A stretch of 64,000 bases of DNA from CAYZQH01 sp050300015 (GCA_050300015.1 JBNKWZ010000029.1:182024-246023), one strand, 5' to 3'; counted from the first letter of the stretch, positions 1 to 9,100 are shown. The notes: generated from the letters alone by a model not told the origin. A program made the numbers and translations.

Positions 1-190
1 GGTGATATTAACGTTGCGTGCTTGGGATATCCGTTTGGATGAGTCGCTATTTCTGGGCGGATTAAATAAAACGGAGTTTCTTCGAGCCTACGGTGCCGAT
101 GTGTTCTTCGACGACCAACCCTTACACTGTGAGCGTGCCAAAGATGCTGTGTCTACGGGGCATGTGCCACATGGTATCGCCAATCAATAG
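1..190 (+). CDS. 5'-nucleotidase, C-terminal fragment
   Basis: This is the last ~62 codons of a gene that begins before the window. The residues RAWDIRLDE, FLGGLNKTEFL, FFDDQ and the ending GHVPHGIANQ match the C-terminus of the cytosolic 5'-nucleotidase family (Pfam 5_nucleotid, PF06189), which dephosphorylates nucleoside monophosphates. The GTG at base 2 is only an internal valine codon, so the true start is off-window. The reading frame stays open to the window edge. Nothing can be said of the N-terminal catalytic motif. Confidence 0.75.
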   Translation, partial: VILTLRAWDIRLDESLFLGGLNKTEFLRAYGADVFFDDQPLHCERAKDAVSTGHVPHGIANQ

Positions 191-446
191 TGCTTGTAGT
201 CACTCAAAACCGTCCCAATGAGATTGACAACTTTCCTGATGTCAACTGAATGAATACGCCTGGTTAGTCTGTTTTGATGGGTATTGTCGGTATTGCCCAC
301 CGACGGGTTATATGCCCGTGACGTTCGTCGGGTTGTGGATGTGTTGGCGTGCAAAGCATATTCGCAATGCTACGCTATTTACAAGCTACAGCCATTCTCC
401 AAACCTTAGGCGCGTTTGGGCCTCAGTATTAGAAGTAGGGGCATTA

Positions 447-977
447 ATGATTAAAACCATAGTGTTCGCGACGGACTTGGGCGCGTTCACCGCACACAGC
501 CTTCTCCATGTGGAGTCGCTTGCTAAACAGTTCGATGCTAAAGTCGTCATCTTGCACGCCTTGGCGCCAATGGGTGAGTATGCCAGTGCCTTTGTGCAAA
601 GCCATTACCCGGACGCCGATCCTAAGGCATGGTTGGATGGCGACCAACCTGAAACCTTAGCCACTTTAAAAGAACAAATATTTGAGTCCTTGCTGCGTGA
701 TCCGGCTGCTGAGCGCGCCTTGGTAGACCGGGTAGTTGATATAGTTGTTACCGTGGGATCACCGGCCAGTGTGATTTTGCAAACAGCACAAAAGCTGAGT
801 GCAGATCTTATTGTGATCGGTAGCCATGGTGTGGATGCCATAGACGGTTCCGTGCTCGGCTCTGTGGCTTCCAAGGTGCTGCAATTGGCCAAGATTCCAG
901 TGTATATGGTGCCGATGGTCAACCCAACGCATTTTAGGGGTGAGGCTGCCGTAAAGCTCAATTGGGTGCGCCAATAG
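447..977 (+). CDS. Universal stress protein (UspA family)
   Basis: A 176-residue single-domain UspA-type protein. It starts with a hydrophobic strand followed by FATDLG, and its C-terminal part carries the ATP-binding signature GSHG-(9 residues)-GS, followed by KVLQLAKIPVYMVP, the usual last strand. It is therefore probably an ATP-binding Usp with a cytosolic stress role; the exact function is not predictable. The frame is open from 312, but the ATG at 447 is chosen because the Usp fold starts right there (IKTIVFATD) and a purine-rich AGTAGGGG sequence precedes it. The gene stands alone, facing the convergent tauE-like gene. Confidence 0.85.
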   Translation: MIKTIVFATDLGAFTAHSLLHVESLAKQFDAKVVILHALAPMGEYASAFVQSHYPDADPKAWLDGDQPETLATLKEQIFESLLRDPAAERALVDRVVDIVVTVGSPASVILQTAQKLSADLIVIGSHGVDAIDGSVLGSVASKVLQLAKIPVYMVPMVNPTHFRGEAAVKLNWVRQ

Positions 978-986
978 CAAGATAAG

Positions 987-1766
987 CTACGACCATAAAA
1001 ATTTGATCCCAATCACCAGCAGTAAGACCGCCAGTATGGGCTGCAGTACACTGTTGGGTATTCTACTAGCGAATTTGGCCCCCAAGTGCACGGCTGGCAA
1101 AGAGCCAATAATGAGGCCGCCCAACAAAACAAAATCTACGTTACCCAGCAATATCCAATGGCCCATGCCAGCAATGAACGTCAACGGTACTGCATGAGCA
1201 ATATCGGTACCCACCACTTGCAGTGCAGGTAACCTAGGGTAAAGTGTGAGCAGTAAAACGGCGCAAAAAGCGCCGGCACCCACGGACGAAAGCGTCACCA
1301 CCACCCCGAGGACAATGCCCGTGATGAAAGTAATACTTTTGGCGTGGCGATGGTGCCAGTGAATGGTCAGGGTTGTTTCAGGCGCGGGAGACTGCAACCG
1401 TTTCTTTCCCAGTAACACTAACGCGGTCATGATCAACATGACCCCCAAGGCCTTAGTGAGCACGCCGGAATCGTCTGGAGTATGAAAAGTGTGTAATAAA
1501 TAGCTTGTGAGCAACGACGCGGGTATGCTGCCAGCGGCAAGGTACAGGACCAGGTTCCAGCGCACCGTCCCTTGCTTTTTATGGGCCCAGGCGCCTCCCG
1601 TTTTGGTAACAGCCGCGTAGAGAAGGTCAGTGCCTATGGCTATTTTTTCGGGCACGCCTGCAAATATCAGTAGAGGTGTCATCAGTGAGCCTCCGCCGAC
1701 GCCAGTGAGCCCCACAGCCAGGCCCACGCCTGCGCCAGCTACGATGTAAAACAGAAAATCTAGCAC
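987..1766 (-). CDS. TauE/SafE-type sulfite/organosulfonate exporter (TSUP family)
   Basis: A 259-residue membrane protein with about eight hydrophobic segments. It shows the TSUP hallmarks: an N-terminal half containing GVGGGSLMTPLLIF and a C-terminal half with a second glycine-rich repeat (LSSVGAGAF). The family exports or takes up small sulfur-containing anions such as sulfite and sulfoacetate. It starts at a GTG preceded by AAGGGT and is transcribed divergently from cysB, which supports a sulfur-related substrate and possible CysB control. The substrate itself is inferred from context only. Confidence 0.85.
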   Translation of the reverse strand: MLDFLFYIVAGAGVGLAVGLTGVGGGSLMTPLLIFAGVPEKIAIGTDLLYAAVTKTGGAWAHKKQGTVRWNLVLYLAAGSIPASLLTSYLLHTFHTPDDSGVLTKALGVMLIMTALVLLGKKRLQSPAPETTLTIHWHHRHAKSITFITGIVLGVVVTLSSVGAGAFCAVLLLTLYPRLPALQVVGTDIAHAVPLTFIAGMGHWILLGNVDFVLLGGLIIGSLPAVHLGAKFASRIPNSVLQPILAVLLLVIGIKFLWS

Positions 1767-1838
1767 TAGGACCCTTACGGAAATATTAGCAATAGCTGCT
1801 AAAGTAAATTTAGGCTGGCAAATATAAGCATTTATTAC

Positions 1839-1855
1839 TATTCTTCAAAAGAATA
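1839..1855. promoter_or_regulatory. Palindrome in tauE-cysB divergent promoter region, candidate CysB operator
   Basis: TATTCTT-CAA-AAGAATA is a perfect 7-bp inverted repeat in an AT-rich stretch between the divergent tauE-like gene and cysB. It contains the T-N11-A arrangement typical of LysR-type regulator sites. CysB-family proteins often autoregulate and bind AT-rich inverted repeats, so an operator serving both genes is plausible. No binding evidence exists here. Confidence 0.4.
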
Positions 1856-1944
1856 TTTTTTTATATTTTTATAATCAAACCATGTGCCTAGGTAGGAAGT
1901 AGCCCTGGGGACATCACTTTCAACTGCCGCCATTCGGAGGGCAT

Positions 1945-2919
1945 ATGAAACTGCAGCAGTTGCGTTACATTTGGGAGGTTGCACATCACGACCTCAACGT
2001 TTCAGCCACCGCTCAAAGTTTGTACACATCGCAGCCGGGAATTAGTAAGCAAATACGTTTACTGGAGGATGAGTTGGGTGTGGAGATTTTTTCCAGAAGT
2101 GGTAAGCACCTCACTAGAATAACACCGGCAGGCGAAGCGATTTTGCGTACTGCGGGCGAAATCCTAAGGAAGGTAGAGAGTATCAAGCAAGTTGCACAGG
2201 AGTTCAGCAACGAGAAAAAAGGCAGTCTTTCAATTGCCACCACACATACCCAGGCACGGTATGCTCTACCGAAGGTGATCGGTAACTTCATCAAGAACTA
2301 CCCTGATGTGTCTTTACACATGAATCAAGGTACCCCCATGCAGATATCAGAGATGGCGGCTGATGGCTCGGTGGATTTTGCGATTGCCACAGAAGCGTTG
2401 GAGCTGTTTAGTGATCTGATTCTACTGCCGTGCTACCAATGGAATCGTTGCGTGTTGGTGCCCAAAAACCATCCGCTTACACAGGTGTCGCAATTGACTA
2501 TTGAGGATGTGGCCAAGCAGCCTCTTGTCACCTATGTATTTGGCTTTACAGGCCGTTCCAAGCTTGACGAAGCCTTTTTAGAGCATGGTCTGGCGCCTAA
2601 GGTTGTGTTTACAGCCTCCGACGCTGATGTGATCAAAACCTACGTTCGACTGGGTTTGGGTGTGGGAATTGTCGCCAAGATGGCCTATGACCCCGAAGAA
2701 GACAGTGATCTTGTGGCCTTGGATGCCAGCCACCTTTTTAAATCCAGCACCACCAAAATCGCATTCCGGCGCGGCACTTTTTTACGCGGGTTTATGTACG
2801 AATTTATTGAGGAGTTTGCACCACATTTAACCAAGGAAGTGATAAACGAAGCCTTTAATAGACACTCTAAAATGGAGCTGGATGAACTCTTCTCGAATGT
2901 GCAATTACCGGTTTACTAA
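1945..2919 (+). CDS. cysB: CysB, LysR-type regulator of cysteine biosynthesis
   Basis: At 324 residues it has the usual CysB length. The N-terminal winged helix (MKLQQLRYIWEVAHHDLNVS, TSQPGISKQIRLLEDELG) is the distinctive CysB version rather than a generic LysR sequence, and the inducer-binding domain (~95-300) keeps the CysB-type TTHTQARYALP motif that contacts sulfate or N-acetylserine. It is expected to activate sulfur-assimilation genes under sulfur limitation. The ATG at 1945 has a strong GGAGGGC ribosome site. Sulfur genes lie on both sides (TauE-like exporter, CysH-type reductase). Confidence 0.95.
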   Translation: MKLQQLRYIWEVAHHDLNVSATAQSLYTSQPGISKQIRLLEDELGVEIFSRSGKHLTRITPAGEAILRTAGEILRKVESIKQVAQEFSNEKKGSLSIATTHTQARYALPKVIGNFIKNYPDVSLHMNQGTPMQISEMAADGSVDFAIATEALELFSDLILLPCYQWNRCVLVPKNHPLTQVSQLTIEDVAKQPLVTYVFGFTGRSKLDEAFLEHGLAPKVVFTASDADVIKTYVRLGLGVGIVAKMAYDPEEDSDLVALDASHLFKSSTTKIAFRRGTFLRGFMYEFIEEFAPHLTKEVINEAFNRHSKMELDELFSNVQLPVY

Positions 2920-2942
2920 CCACCTATCACCCTAAGATAGAT

Positions 2943-2972
2943 AAAAAAGCCGCAAATACTTGCGGCTTTTTT
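2943..2972 (+). terminator. Rho-independent terminator after cysB
   Basis: GCCGCAA-ATAC-TTGCGGC forms a perfect 7-bp GC-rich stem with a four-base loop. It is flanked by an A-run upstream and a run of six T downstream, 23 bases after the cysB stop. The A/T symmetry makes it likely to work in both directions, also serving the convergent gene at 2998. Confidence 0.9.
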
Positions 2973-2997
2973 ATTCTTGAGCGTGAAAGAGGCGGCT

Positions 2998-3333
2998 CTA
3001 AAGAAAGTCCAAATCCGAATGGTTTTGGATGATGTCTTTCAGCGCCTCGCTTTCGTTAACAGGCTGGTCTAGGACTTCTTTCACGAATTTTAGATATACC
3101 GTATAAATCACGGGTTCAGCATTGGGCGATTCCACCAAGAAAAACGGTGCTCTGTTTACTTGGTAGCGCTTGGCAAGCACCATGCCGGCGCTTTCGGGGT
3201 CTCGCTCATCCGCCACCAGCACTTCGTCAATGCGTGCCATATTGTCACTGCTCTGTAATTTATTCAAAACGTCGGCACATTTTTTACAAGGTGAGCCATC
3301 GGACAATATTTTTTTTACCAAAGTTATTTTCAT
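2998..3333 (-). CDS. Small thioredoxin/glutaredoxin-like protein downstream of cysH
   Basis: A 111-residue protein with a beta strand (KITLVKKIL) followed by SPCKKC, a CxxC redox motif in the right place for a thioredoxin fold, and later NRAPFFLVE with the cis-proline-like NRAP. It lies 18 bases after the APS/PAPS reductase gene on the same strand, so the two are probably co-transcribed. A role as reductant or redox partner of CysH is inferred from fold and position. It resembles uncharacterised proteins found beside cysH in related bacteria, and I know no assigned name. Confidence 0.7.
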   Translation of the reverse strand: MKITLVKKILSDGSPCKKCADVLNKLQSSDNMARIDEVLVADERDPESAGMVLAKRYQVNRAPFFLVESPNAEPVIYTVYLKFVKEVLDQPVNESEALKDIIQNHSDLDFL

Positions 3334-3351
3334 TTGCGTTCTTACCTTTGG

Positions 3352-4071
3352 TTAATTGGTATTGCTGGCATGTAGTCCACACTCTTTTTTTGCGGCTTCC
3401 TCCCACCACCAGCGTCCTTCTCGCTCATGTTGACCGGGCCCAATTGGGCGAGTACAAGGTTCACAACCGATGGACACAAAACCCCGGTCGTGGAGTGCGT
3501 TGTAAGGTACGCCTCGGTATCGAATGTACTCCCACACTTGCTCCGAGGTCCAGTTGGCTAAAGGGTTGAACTTCGTCAGTGTTTCATTGGGGCGGTTAAA
3601 AGCTTTGTCATCTTGTATCACCGGGATGGTCGAACGGGTGCCTGGGCTTTGGTCCTTACGTTGACCGGTAATCCAGGCATCTAGGGTGAGTAGCTTTTTC
3701 TTTAGCGGGCCAATTTTTCGAATGGCGCAACACTCTTGGTGGTTGTCCTCATAAAAACTGAATAGCCCTTTTTGTGAGACCAGCGCTTGTACGTGGTTAG
3801 CCTCTGGAAACAGAATATTTAATTTCAGGTTGTAATGCTGGCGTACTTTGTCGATAAATTGATAGGTTTCGGGGTGAAGGCGCCCTGTATCTAAGCAAAA
3901 CACTTCGATATCCGGGCGAATCCGGGTGGCTAGATCAATCAATACGACATCCTCAGCGCCACTGAAAGAGATGGCAATGTTGTCGAACTGTTCCAGCGCA
4001 TAGGCCATGATTGCCTTGGGAGACTGGCCTTGCAAGGTTTCATCGACGCTAACGGTGTCTATTTTGGTCAT
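3352..4071 (-). CDS. cysH: Adenylyl-sulfate / phosphoadenylyl-sulfate reductase, Fe-S type
   Basis: Reduces APS or PAPS to sulfite in assimilatory sulfate reduction. The 239-residue protein has the PP-loop-like start SFSGAEDVVLIDLA and the catalytic C-terminal KKECGLH. It also has the paired cysteines CC (after DNHQE) plus GCEPC that ligate a 4Fe-4S cluster, which marks the bacterial APS-reducing branch rather than the cluster-free enterobacterial PAPS enzyme. The substrate call (APS) is inferred from the cysteines. It lies upstream of a small redox protein on the same strand and near cysB, the expected activator. Confidence 0.9.
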   Translation of the reverse strand: MTKIDTVSVDETLQGQSPKAIMAYALEQFDNIAISFSGAEDVVLIDLATRIRPDIEVFCLDTGRLHPETYQFIDKVRQHYNLKLNILFPEANHVQALVSQKGLFSFYEDNHQECCAIRKIGPLKKKLLTLDAWITGQRKDQSPGTRSTIPVIQDDKAFNRPNETLTKFNPLANWTSEQVWEYIRYRGVPYNALHDRGFVSIGCEPCTRPIGPGQHEREGRWWWEEAAKKECGLHASNTN

Positions 4072-4242
4072 GTCTTAGCCTTGTTCAAACGGAAAGGCCG
4101 GAAGCATAGCAGAGCCTCATGACATAGAGAAATAGCTTGAGGTTCTACAGTTATAACCGCTTAGCCTACAAACACATTTGCCTAGTTCCTCAGAAATCAG
4201 TAGATTGGCAGCCTTTGAACAATGATGTATTAGGAGCACACC

Positions 4243-4860
4243 GTGGAAATCGCATGCCTAGACCTAGAAGGGGTACTGGTACCTGAAATATGGATCAAAT
4301 TTGCTGAAAAAACTGGCATCGAAGAGCTCAAGGCCACCACACGGGATATACCCGATTATGACGAGCTCATGACCATGCGGCTTGGGTTGCTGGCTCAGCA
4401 CAAATTGGGTTTAAGCGAAATCCAAGAGGTGATTGCCACACTCAGCCCCTTGGAGGGCGCCCCTGCATTTGTGGACTGGCTTAGAGAACGGTTTCAGGTC
4501 GTGATTCTTTCCGATACTTTTTATGAATTTGCAGGGCCCCTTATGGCGCAGTTGGGGTACCCAACATTGCTGTGCCACAAGCTAACGGTGGATGAAGCTG
4601 GCAAGGTGGTGGACTACAACCTTCGTCAAGCCAACCCCAAGCGTCAAGCCATCTGCGCATTCAAAAGCCTTTACTACCGCACCATTGCGGCAGGAGACTC
4701 CTACAACGACACCACCATGTTGGCAGAAGCAGACGCGGGCATATTGTTTCATGCACCCGAGAACGTCATTCGCGAATTCCCACAGTTTCCAGCCGTTCAC
4801 ACCTACGAGGACTTAAAGCGAGAGTTTTTGAAAGCCAGTGTGCGTGATTTAAGCCTTTAG
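4243..4860 (+). CDS. thrH: ThrH, phosphoserine phosphatase / homoserine phosphotransferase
   Basis: A HAD-superfamily enzyme of 205 residues, the normal ThrH length. It opens with CLDLEGVLVPEIW, an unusual DLEG motif in which the second aspartate of DxD is glutamate, characteristic of ThrH rather than SerB. The later motifs VILSDTFYEF and AGDSYNDTTML match HAD motifs II and IV. In Pseudomonas ThrH hydrolyses phosphoserine and can transfer its phosphate to homoserine. Translation starts at GTG 4243, preceded by TAGGAG. It appears monocistronic. Confidence 0.9.
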   Translation: MEIACLDLEGVLVPEIWIKFAEKTGIEELKATTRDIPDYDELMTMRLGLLAQHKLGLSEIQEVIATLSPLEGAPAFVDWLRERFQVVILSDTFYEFAGPLMAQLGYPTLLCHKLTVDEAGKVVDYNLRQANPKRQAICAFKSLYYRTIAAGDSYNDTTMLAEADAGILFHAPENVIREFPQFPAVHTYEDLKREFLKASVRDLSL

Positions 4861-4984
4861 CTATGGTGTTAAGTGGAGGGCTTTAGCTTATGGGGCTTAA
4901 TATAAGCTTATAGCGGCAGGGATTGAGTCAGTCCTTTGCCTCAGTACTCAAGGTAAGTGACTTGTTTATGGGCTAAACGCCATT

Positions 4985-6280
4985 TCACGCTGGTGCGATG
5001 GCGCTCATTAATACAGCGATTTTTTGAAGGCTCTCTTGGTATTCCTCTTCGCCCACCGAATCAGCAACAATGCCACCGCCGCCCCAGCAGTACAGCTGTT
5101 GCCCCGCGTGCAGTAGGGTGCGAATGCTTATGTTGAAGTCCGTCTCGCCATTGGCACTCCAATATCCTATGGCCCCACAATAGGGGCCTCTTGAAAAAGG
5201 TTCTAACGACTGAATTATTTCCATTGCTCGTTTTTTGGGTGCCCCGGTTATCGAGCCGCCAGGAAAGCAATCCAACAGAAACTGACAGTGTGAAACACCT
5301 TCCTTTAACGTTCCGGTGACAGTACTAACTAAGTGGTGGACATTGCTGTAGCTTTTTAACGCGAACAGTTCTGGTACCTGTATGGAGTGCGGTTTACAGT
5401 TTTGGCTAAAGTCATTTCGCAATAAATCCACAATCATTAAGTTTTCAGCGCGATTTTTTTCACTGGCTTGTAATATTTGCTGATTCAGTAAGTCGCTATC
5501 AGCGTTGTTCCCTCTATTAATGGTGCCTTTAATGGGCTCTGTGGTGGCTCTATTCCCTGAAATTTGTAAAAACCGCTCTTGAGACAGTGACAACAAAGTT
5601 TCACCACTGGGTAAAGCCAAATAGGCGCAATAGGGGTTGGGAGTGGCGCGCCTGAGTGAGAGGTATGCTTGTGCTGTGGAACCTTGAAAAGGCGCACTGA
5701 AGCGTTGCGCATAGTTGACCTGATAACATTCTCCAGCACTTATGGCATCTGAGATGATGCTGACATCTTCTAAGTAGCGTGAGCGCGACACGTCGTTTCG
5801 AAAGGGGCCGCAAGTATAAGCAGCATCTGCGAATTGGTGGGCCCGGGCGAGCCTGTCGCTCAGATCAGCGGGCATTTTAGCGTCGTCTAGGCTCACGAGT
5901 AACGTGGTTTGCGTGGCGTGATCTTGAATCAGAGCCCAATCGTACCAACCGAACCAATGGTTTGGGCAAAGTGGATCTTCGGGTGTGGCAAGTTTGAAGT
6001 GTGGATGGCGATATTCATACCCCACAAATCCAATCCAGCCACCACTAAAAGGCAGCTCGCTGGAAACACGTCTTTGCTCTAGGCGTTCAGTGACGGCGTG
6101 CTCGAGTGCTTGTGGCGGGAGCGCTTTAAGGGTGTCACTGGGCACTGCAGACAATATGTCATACCGTCCATCGTCACTGCCCGGTTTACCGCTGTCCAGC
6201 CAGACCGCACCGGGTAAACTGGCCAAAGCATGGAAGTACGGTGTAGTATCAGGGTAGTAAGGGAGTGGCTTAAGGTTCAA
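4985..6280 (-). CDS. pabB: Aminodeoxychorismate synthase component I
   Basis: Converts chorismate plus ammonia to 4-amino-4-deoxychorismate for folate synthesis, normally with PabA. The 431-residue protein has the PabB/TrpE chorismate-binding core: YLEDVSIISDAISAGECYQVN, TEPIKGT with the PabB-type lysine, GGSITGAPKKRAMEII and GPYCGAIGYWS. It lacks a fused PabA or PabC domain. The first good start is a TTG at 6280 with no strong ribosome site, so the exact N-terminus is uncertain. It is divergent from the Rieske gene with about 110 bases between. Confidence 0.9.
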   Translation of the reverse strand: MNLKPLPYYPDTTPYFHALASLPGAVWLDSGKPGSDDGRYDILSAVPSDTLKALPPQALEHAVTERLEQRRVSSELPFSGGWIGFVGYEYRHPHFKLATPEDPLCPNHWFGWYDWALIQDHATQTTLLVSLDDAKMPADLSDRLARAHQFADAAYTCGPFRNDVSRSRYLEDVSIISDAISAGECYQVNYAQRFSAPFQGSTAQAYLSLRRATPNPYCAYLALPSGETLLSLSQERFLQISGNRATTEPIKGTINRGNNADSDLLNQQILQASEKNRAENLMIVDLLRNDFSQNCKPHSIQVPELFALKSYSNVHHLVSTVTGTLKEGVSHCQFLLDCFPGGSITGAPKKRAMEIIQSLEPFSRGPYCGAIGYWSANGETDFNISIRTLLHAGQQLYCWGGGGIVADSVGEEEYQESLQKIAVLMSAIAPA

Positions 6281-6389
6281 AACAGCTTGGCTACCAGAAA
6301 GAAGAAGAGAGTCGAGCGCGCATTTTACGTCTTGCGCGAGGGTTTGGCTATGTGAGGCTCGCCCGTCGCCGGTACAAAAAGGGGAGGCT

Positions 6390-6704
6390 ATGGCGTTCCA
6401 TCCATTGGCAAATTTGTCTGAACTTTACGATGGTTTTAGCCGCGCAGTGCGTGTGCAAGGTGTTCCATTGTTGCTTTTACAGGACGAAGGTCAGCGGTAT
6501 GTGATCGAAGATCGCTGTCCACATATGGAAGCCCCTTTGCGTACCGGCCAGATCGGTGGTGGCAAGATTCGGTGCCGTGCTCATGGCATTGCCTTCCAGC
6601 TACAGTCAGGGCAAGCTGAGGGCGCACTGTCAGGGCAGCTGGGCTGCCTCAAATTCTACACCTTAGCCTATGAGGGTAATAAAGTGGGTGTCGAGCTGCC
6701 GTGA
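6390..6704 (+). CDS. Rieske 2Fe-2S domain protein
   Basis: A 104-residue single Rieske domain. The cluster ligands are visible as C-x-H (RCPHMEAPL) and C-x-x-H (IRCRAHGIAF), 15-20 residues apart as expected. Such small soluble Rieske proteins act as ferredoxin-like electron carriers or as the small subunit of nitrite reductase or dioxygenases. No partner oxygenase or reductase is adjacent, so the partner is unknown. The ATG at 6390 follows GGGGAGG, a strong ribosome site. Confidence 0.85.
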   Translation: MAFHPLANLSELYDGFSRAVRVQGVPLLLLQDEGQRYVIEDRCPHMEAPLRTGQIGGGKIRCRAHGIAFQLQSGQAEGALSGQLGCLKFYTLAYEGNKVGVELP

Positions 6705-6788
6705 CGCGCTAGCTAACGTTTCCGGCACGGCTTAAGCGTCGCTTCTAAAGGGTTCCTTTTTGATGTGGCGGTGTCGCTAAAAACAGCA

Positions 6789-7283
6789 TTAAATGGACAG
6801 TAGCCGTAAATTGGGGTCATTTATGCTGCACTTTTGCCAAAGGTGTTCAAAGGATTCCAGCCAGTGCCTGGCTTCGGCTCGCGCCTCGACTCTTGCAAAC
6901 CCAACGTGTGCAGCCTCATCGTTAAAGAACACCAAATCACTCTCGTCGACGCAAAAATACCCAATATGGGGTTCTGCAATGTCTTCGCTTAAGACTCGAA
7001 TAGACACATGTGAAGGTAGCCGGCGTGCCAAATTCACTATGGCATGATCGACGCCATGCAACGAGCGTGAGTCTCTAACCAAAATACGTAATTGCGATAC
7101 TGGGTTGGCGCGAGCAAAGGCCGACAAGGCTTTCACTAGTGCATCCGTGCAGTAGAGCTCGGCAGCCAAGTGGTTTGTAAAAATATGAATGCTACGCTTA
7201 GCATTTTGGGCAAAAGTGAGCATCCATTGACTGGCTTCGTGCCCGTGTTCAAAGCGCTGGAGTTGTTCGTCATCACTGTTCAT
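6789..7283 (-). CDS. Conserved hypothetical protein, DUF7931-like
   Basis: A 164-residue soluble protein without a signal peptide or membrane segment. The core alternates strands and helices (SIHIFTNHLAAELY, LRILVRDSR, YFCVDESDLVFF) and resembles half of a phospholipase D-like fold, but no HKD motif is present, so I would not call it an enzyme. Proteins of this type sit beside GNAT acetyltransferases in pseudomonads, as here. The ATG at 7283 is preferred over one eight codons upstream because GGAGGG precedes it at proper distance. Function unknown. Confidence 0.6.
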   Translation of the reverse strand: MNSDDEQLQRFEHGHEASQWMLTFAQNAKRSIHIFTNHLAAELYCTDALVKALSAFARANPVSQLRILVRDSRSLHGVDHAIVNLARRLPSHVSIRVLSEDIAEPHIGYFCVDESDLVFFNDEAAHVGFARVEARAEARHWLESFEHLWQKCSINDPNLRLLSI

Positions 7284-7375
7284 GGATTCCCTCCAAGCAG
7301 GTTGCAATACGTTTGTTAATGTTTTAAATCATAGCCTATCGCTGTCGACTATAAGCTGTATGATTTCAGTCAAGG

Positions 7376-7840
7376 TTACAATGGGTTTTGGCTAACAGAA
7401 AGGGCTCGCATTCGCCGATGTAGAATATTCGCGTCCCAAAATGTGCTGCTCTCCGGCACAAAGCCAAATTTTTGATAAAACGAAACTGCACCGATTTGAG
7501 CATCTAAAAACAGGGGAGGGAATGAGTGCTCTCTGGCGTAGGCCAATACAGCATGTAGCAATTGACTGCCAATCCCTTGTCGCCGAAATGCAGCAAGCAC
7601 AGCCATACGCGTAAGCTTGCCGCTAGGCAGAAGTCGCGCGGTGCCAACAGCTTGTTGGTCAACGCTGCGGAGCGCTAAAAAATGGTGGGCGCGATCGTCT
7701 TTGCCATCCCATTCTTCCTCAATAGGGACCGCTTGTTCCTCGATAAATACTGCCCGCCTGATGGCGCTCGCAGGTTCAATTAGGGCAGCCCAGTGAGCGT
7801 CAATAATGTGAAATTCGGCGGTGCTCAATGGCTCAACCAC
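7376..7840 (-). CDS. GNAT-family N-acetyltransferase (ElaA-like)
   Basis: A 154-residue single-domain acetyltransferase. The acetyl-CoA-binding segment is RRQGIGSQLL (the R/Q-x-x-G-x-G/A loop) preceded by LTRMAVLAAF, and the C-terminal strand-helix VSFYQKFGF is typical. The N-terminal RRAVFIEEQAVP resembles the ElaA-type subgroup. The substrate is unknown. The start overlaps the end of roxA by 16 bases on the same strand, so translation is probably coupled to that ribosomal oxygenase. Confidence 0.85.
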   Translation of the reverse strand: MVEPLSTAEFHIIDAHWAALIEPASAIRRAVFIEEQAVPIEEEWDGKDDRAHHFLALRSVDQQAVGTARLLPSGKLTRMAVLAAFRRQGIGSQLLHAVLAYAREHSFPPLFLDAQIGAVSFYQKFGFVPESSTFWDANILHRRMRALSVSQNPL

Positions 7841-8943
7841 CCTTCATCTTGCCAGCGTGTGATCAGTGGCGCGTATGAACCGTTGAGGTATTTGCCCGTT
7901 AACTGCCGTTCTTGGCAAAGCGTCATCGCCAAATCCAAATCGCAGTCAAAGCGCTCCCCGTCAATATATAAAGCGGCTAAGTTGTCCGCAATGGCGACAT
8001 AAGCCACGCGTACATTGGCCAAAAGGGTGTATGCCTGTTCAGGTTCAAACGCTACCGTATCGCGTTTTGGCGTCGTCATATGCTGGGCGAGCCAATGCTC
8101 GAGTTGTTGCGGAGTGTTTAGCGCGTTTTCAAATAGGGTTTTTAATTTGTTCACGTCCGTGGCCGTAATGGCGCTTGCTTGCGATAAAGGTCTCCCAGGG
8201 TCCACATAGCGATCATCTTCATTGTTTTGTTCCAACAAATAATCGGCAAAGCTGGAGAGGGCTTCGGCGCATGATGGGGCCCGAAAACCGATGGAGTAGG
8301 TCATGCATTCGCCCTGTGCAACGCCCCAATGGGCGATGTTTGGAGGAATGTACAGTAGGTCACCAGGTTCGGTTCGAAAGGTTTCAGTGGTTTCGAATTG
8401 TTGCAGTATTTTTAGTTCAGCGCCATCAACCAGCGGGCTATTCGCACTACAGCGCTGACCCAGCTTCCATTCGCGAACCCCTTCCGCTTGTAGTAAAAAA
8501 ACATCGTAGTAGTCAAAGTGTGGGCCGACAGATCCTTGATCCACAGCATAACTGACCATGATGTCGTCCAGCCGCCAACGGGGAACAAATTCAAACTGAC
8601 GTAACAATGCTGCAAACTCAGGCAGTAGATGGTCCACCGCTTGTACCAATAGCGTCCAGTGGGTTTGGGGTAATGTTTCGAATCGGTTTTCTGGAAAGGG
8701 GCCGTGTTCAAGTTGCCAATTGTTTTTATCAGTACCGGCCATGGGATTTTGGATAACAAGTCGGCTTTCCACGTCCATTTCCAACGCCAACCCAGCCAGA
8801 ACATTGGGGTCTAGTTGCGGAAAGTGTTTTACCGCCTTGGGAATAAAAAGGGGTTTCTTTTGCCAGACCGTTTCCAAAAAGACATCGATACTGATATCAC
8901 CAAGATGACGTAGAGCGGCGTTTGGCAAAGTGATGGCCCCCAT
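7825..8943 (-). CDS. roxA: Ribosomal protein uL16 arginine 3-hydroxylase RoxA (YcfD)
   Basis: A JmjC/cupin 2-oxoglutarate- and Fe(II)-dependent oxygenase that hydroxylates an arginine of ribosomal protein L16. Length 372, matching E. coli YcfD (373). The metal triad is visible as H142-x-D144 (GPHFDYYDVF) and H205 (PPNIAHWG), and the C-terminal winged-helix region typical of YcfD/MINA53 proteins follows. It is the upstream gene of a pair with the GNAT enzyme and lies just downstream of purB on the same strand. Confidence 0.92.
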   Translation of the reverse strand: MGAITLPNAALRHLGDISIDVFLETVWQKKPLFIPKAVKHFPQLDPNVLAGLALEMDVESRLVIQNPMAGTDKNNWQLEHGPFPENRFETLPQTHWTLLVQAVDHLLPEFAALLRQFEFVPRWRLDDIMVSYAVDQGSVGPHFDYYDVFLLQAEGVREWKLGQRCSANSPLVDGAELKILQQFETTETFRTEPGDLLYIPPNIAHWGVAQGECMTYSIGFRAPSCAEALSSFADYLLEQNNEDDRYVDPGRPLSQASAITATDVNKLKTLFENALNTPQQLEHWLAQHMTTPKRDTVAFEPEQAYTLLANVRVAYVAIADNLAALYIDGERFDCDLDLAMTLCQERQLTGKYLNGSYAPLITRWQDEGWLSH

Positions 8944-9100
8944 AAAAGTAACACGTAATGTATACGTCGAACAAAATTGCTGACGGTAATGATATCCGTC
9001 CGTGTGAGCTATGGTTTTTGAGCGGTTTCCATACCGCTACATTATTTGCATCGTTCATGGGCCTGAATCGAGCAGTATTAACCGTTGCTAGGTGTGACGG

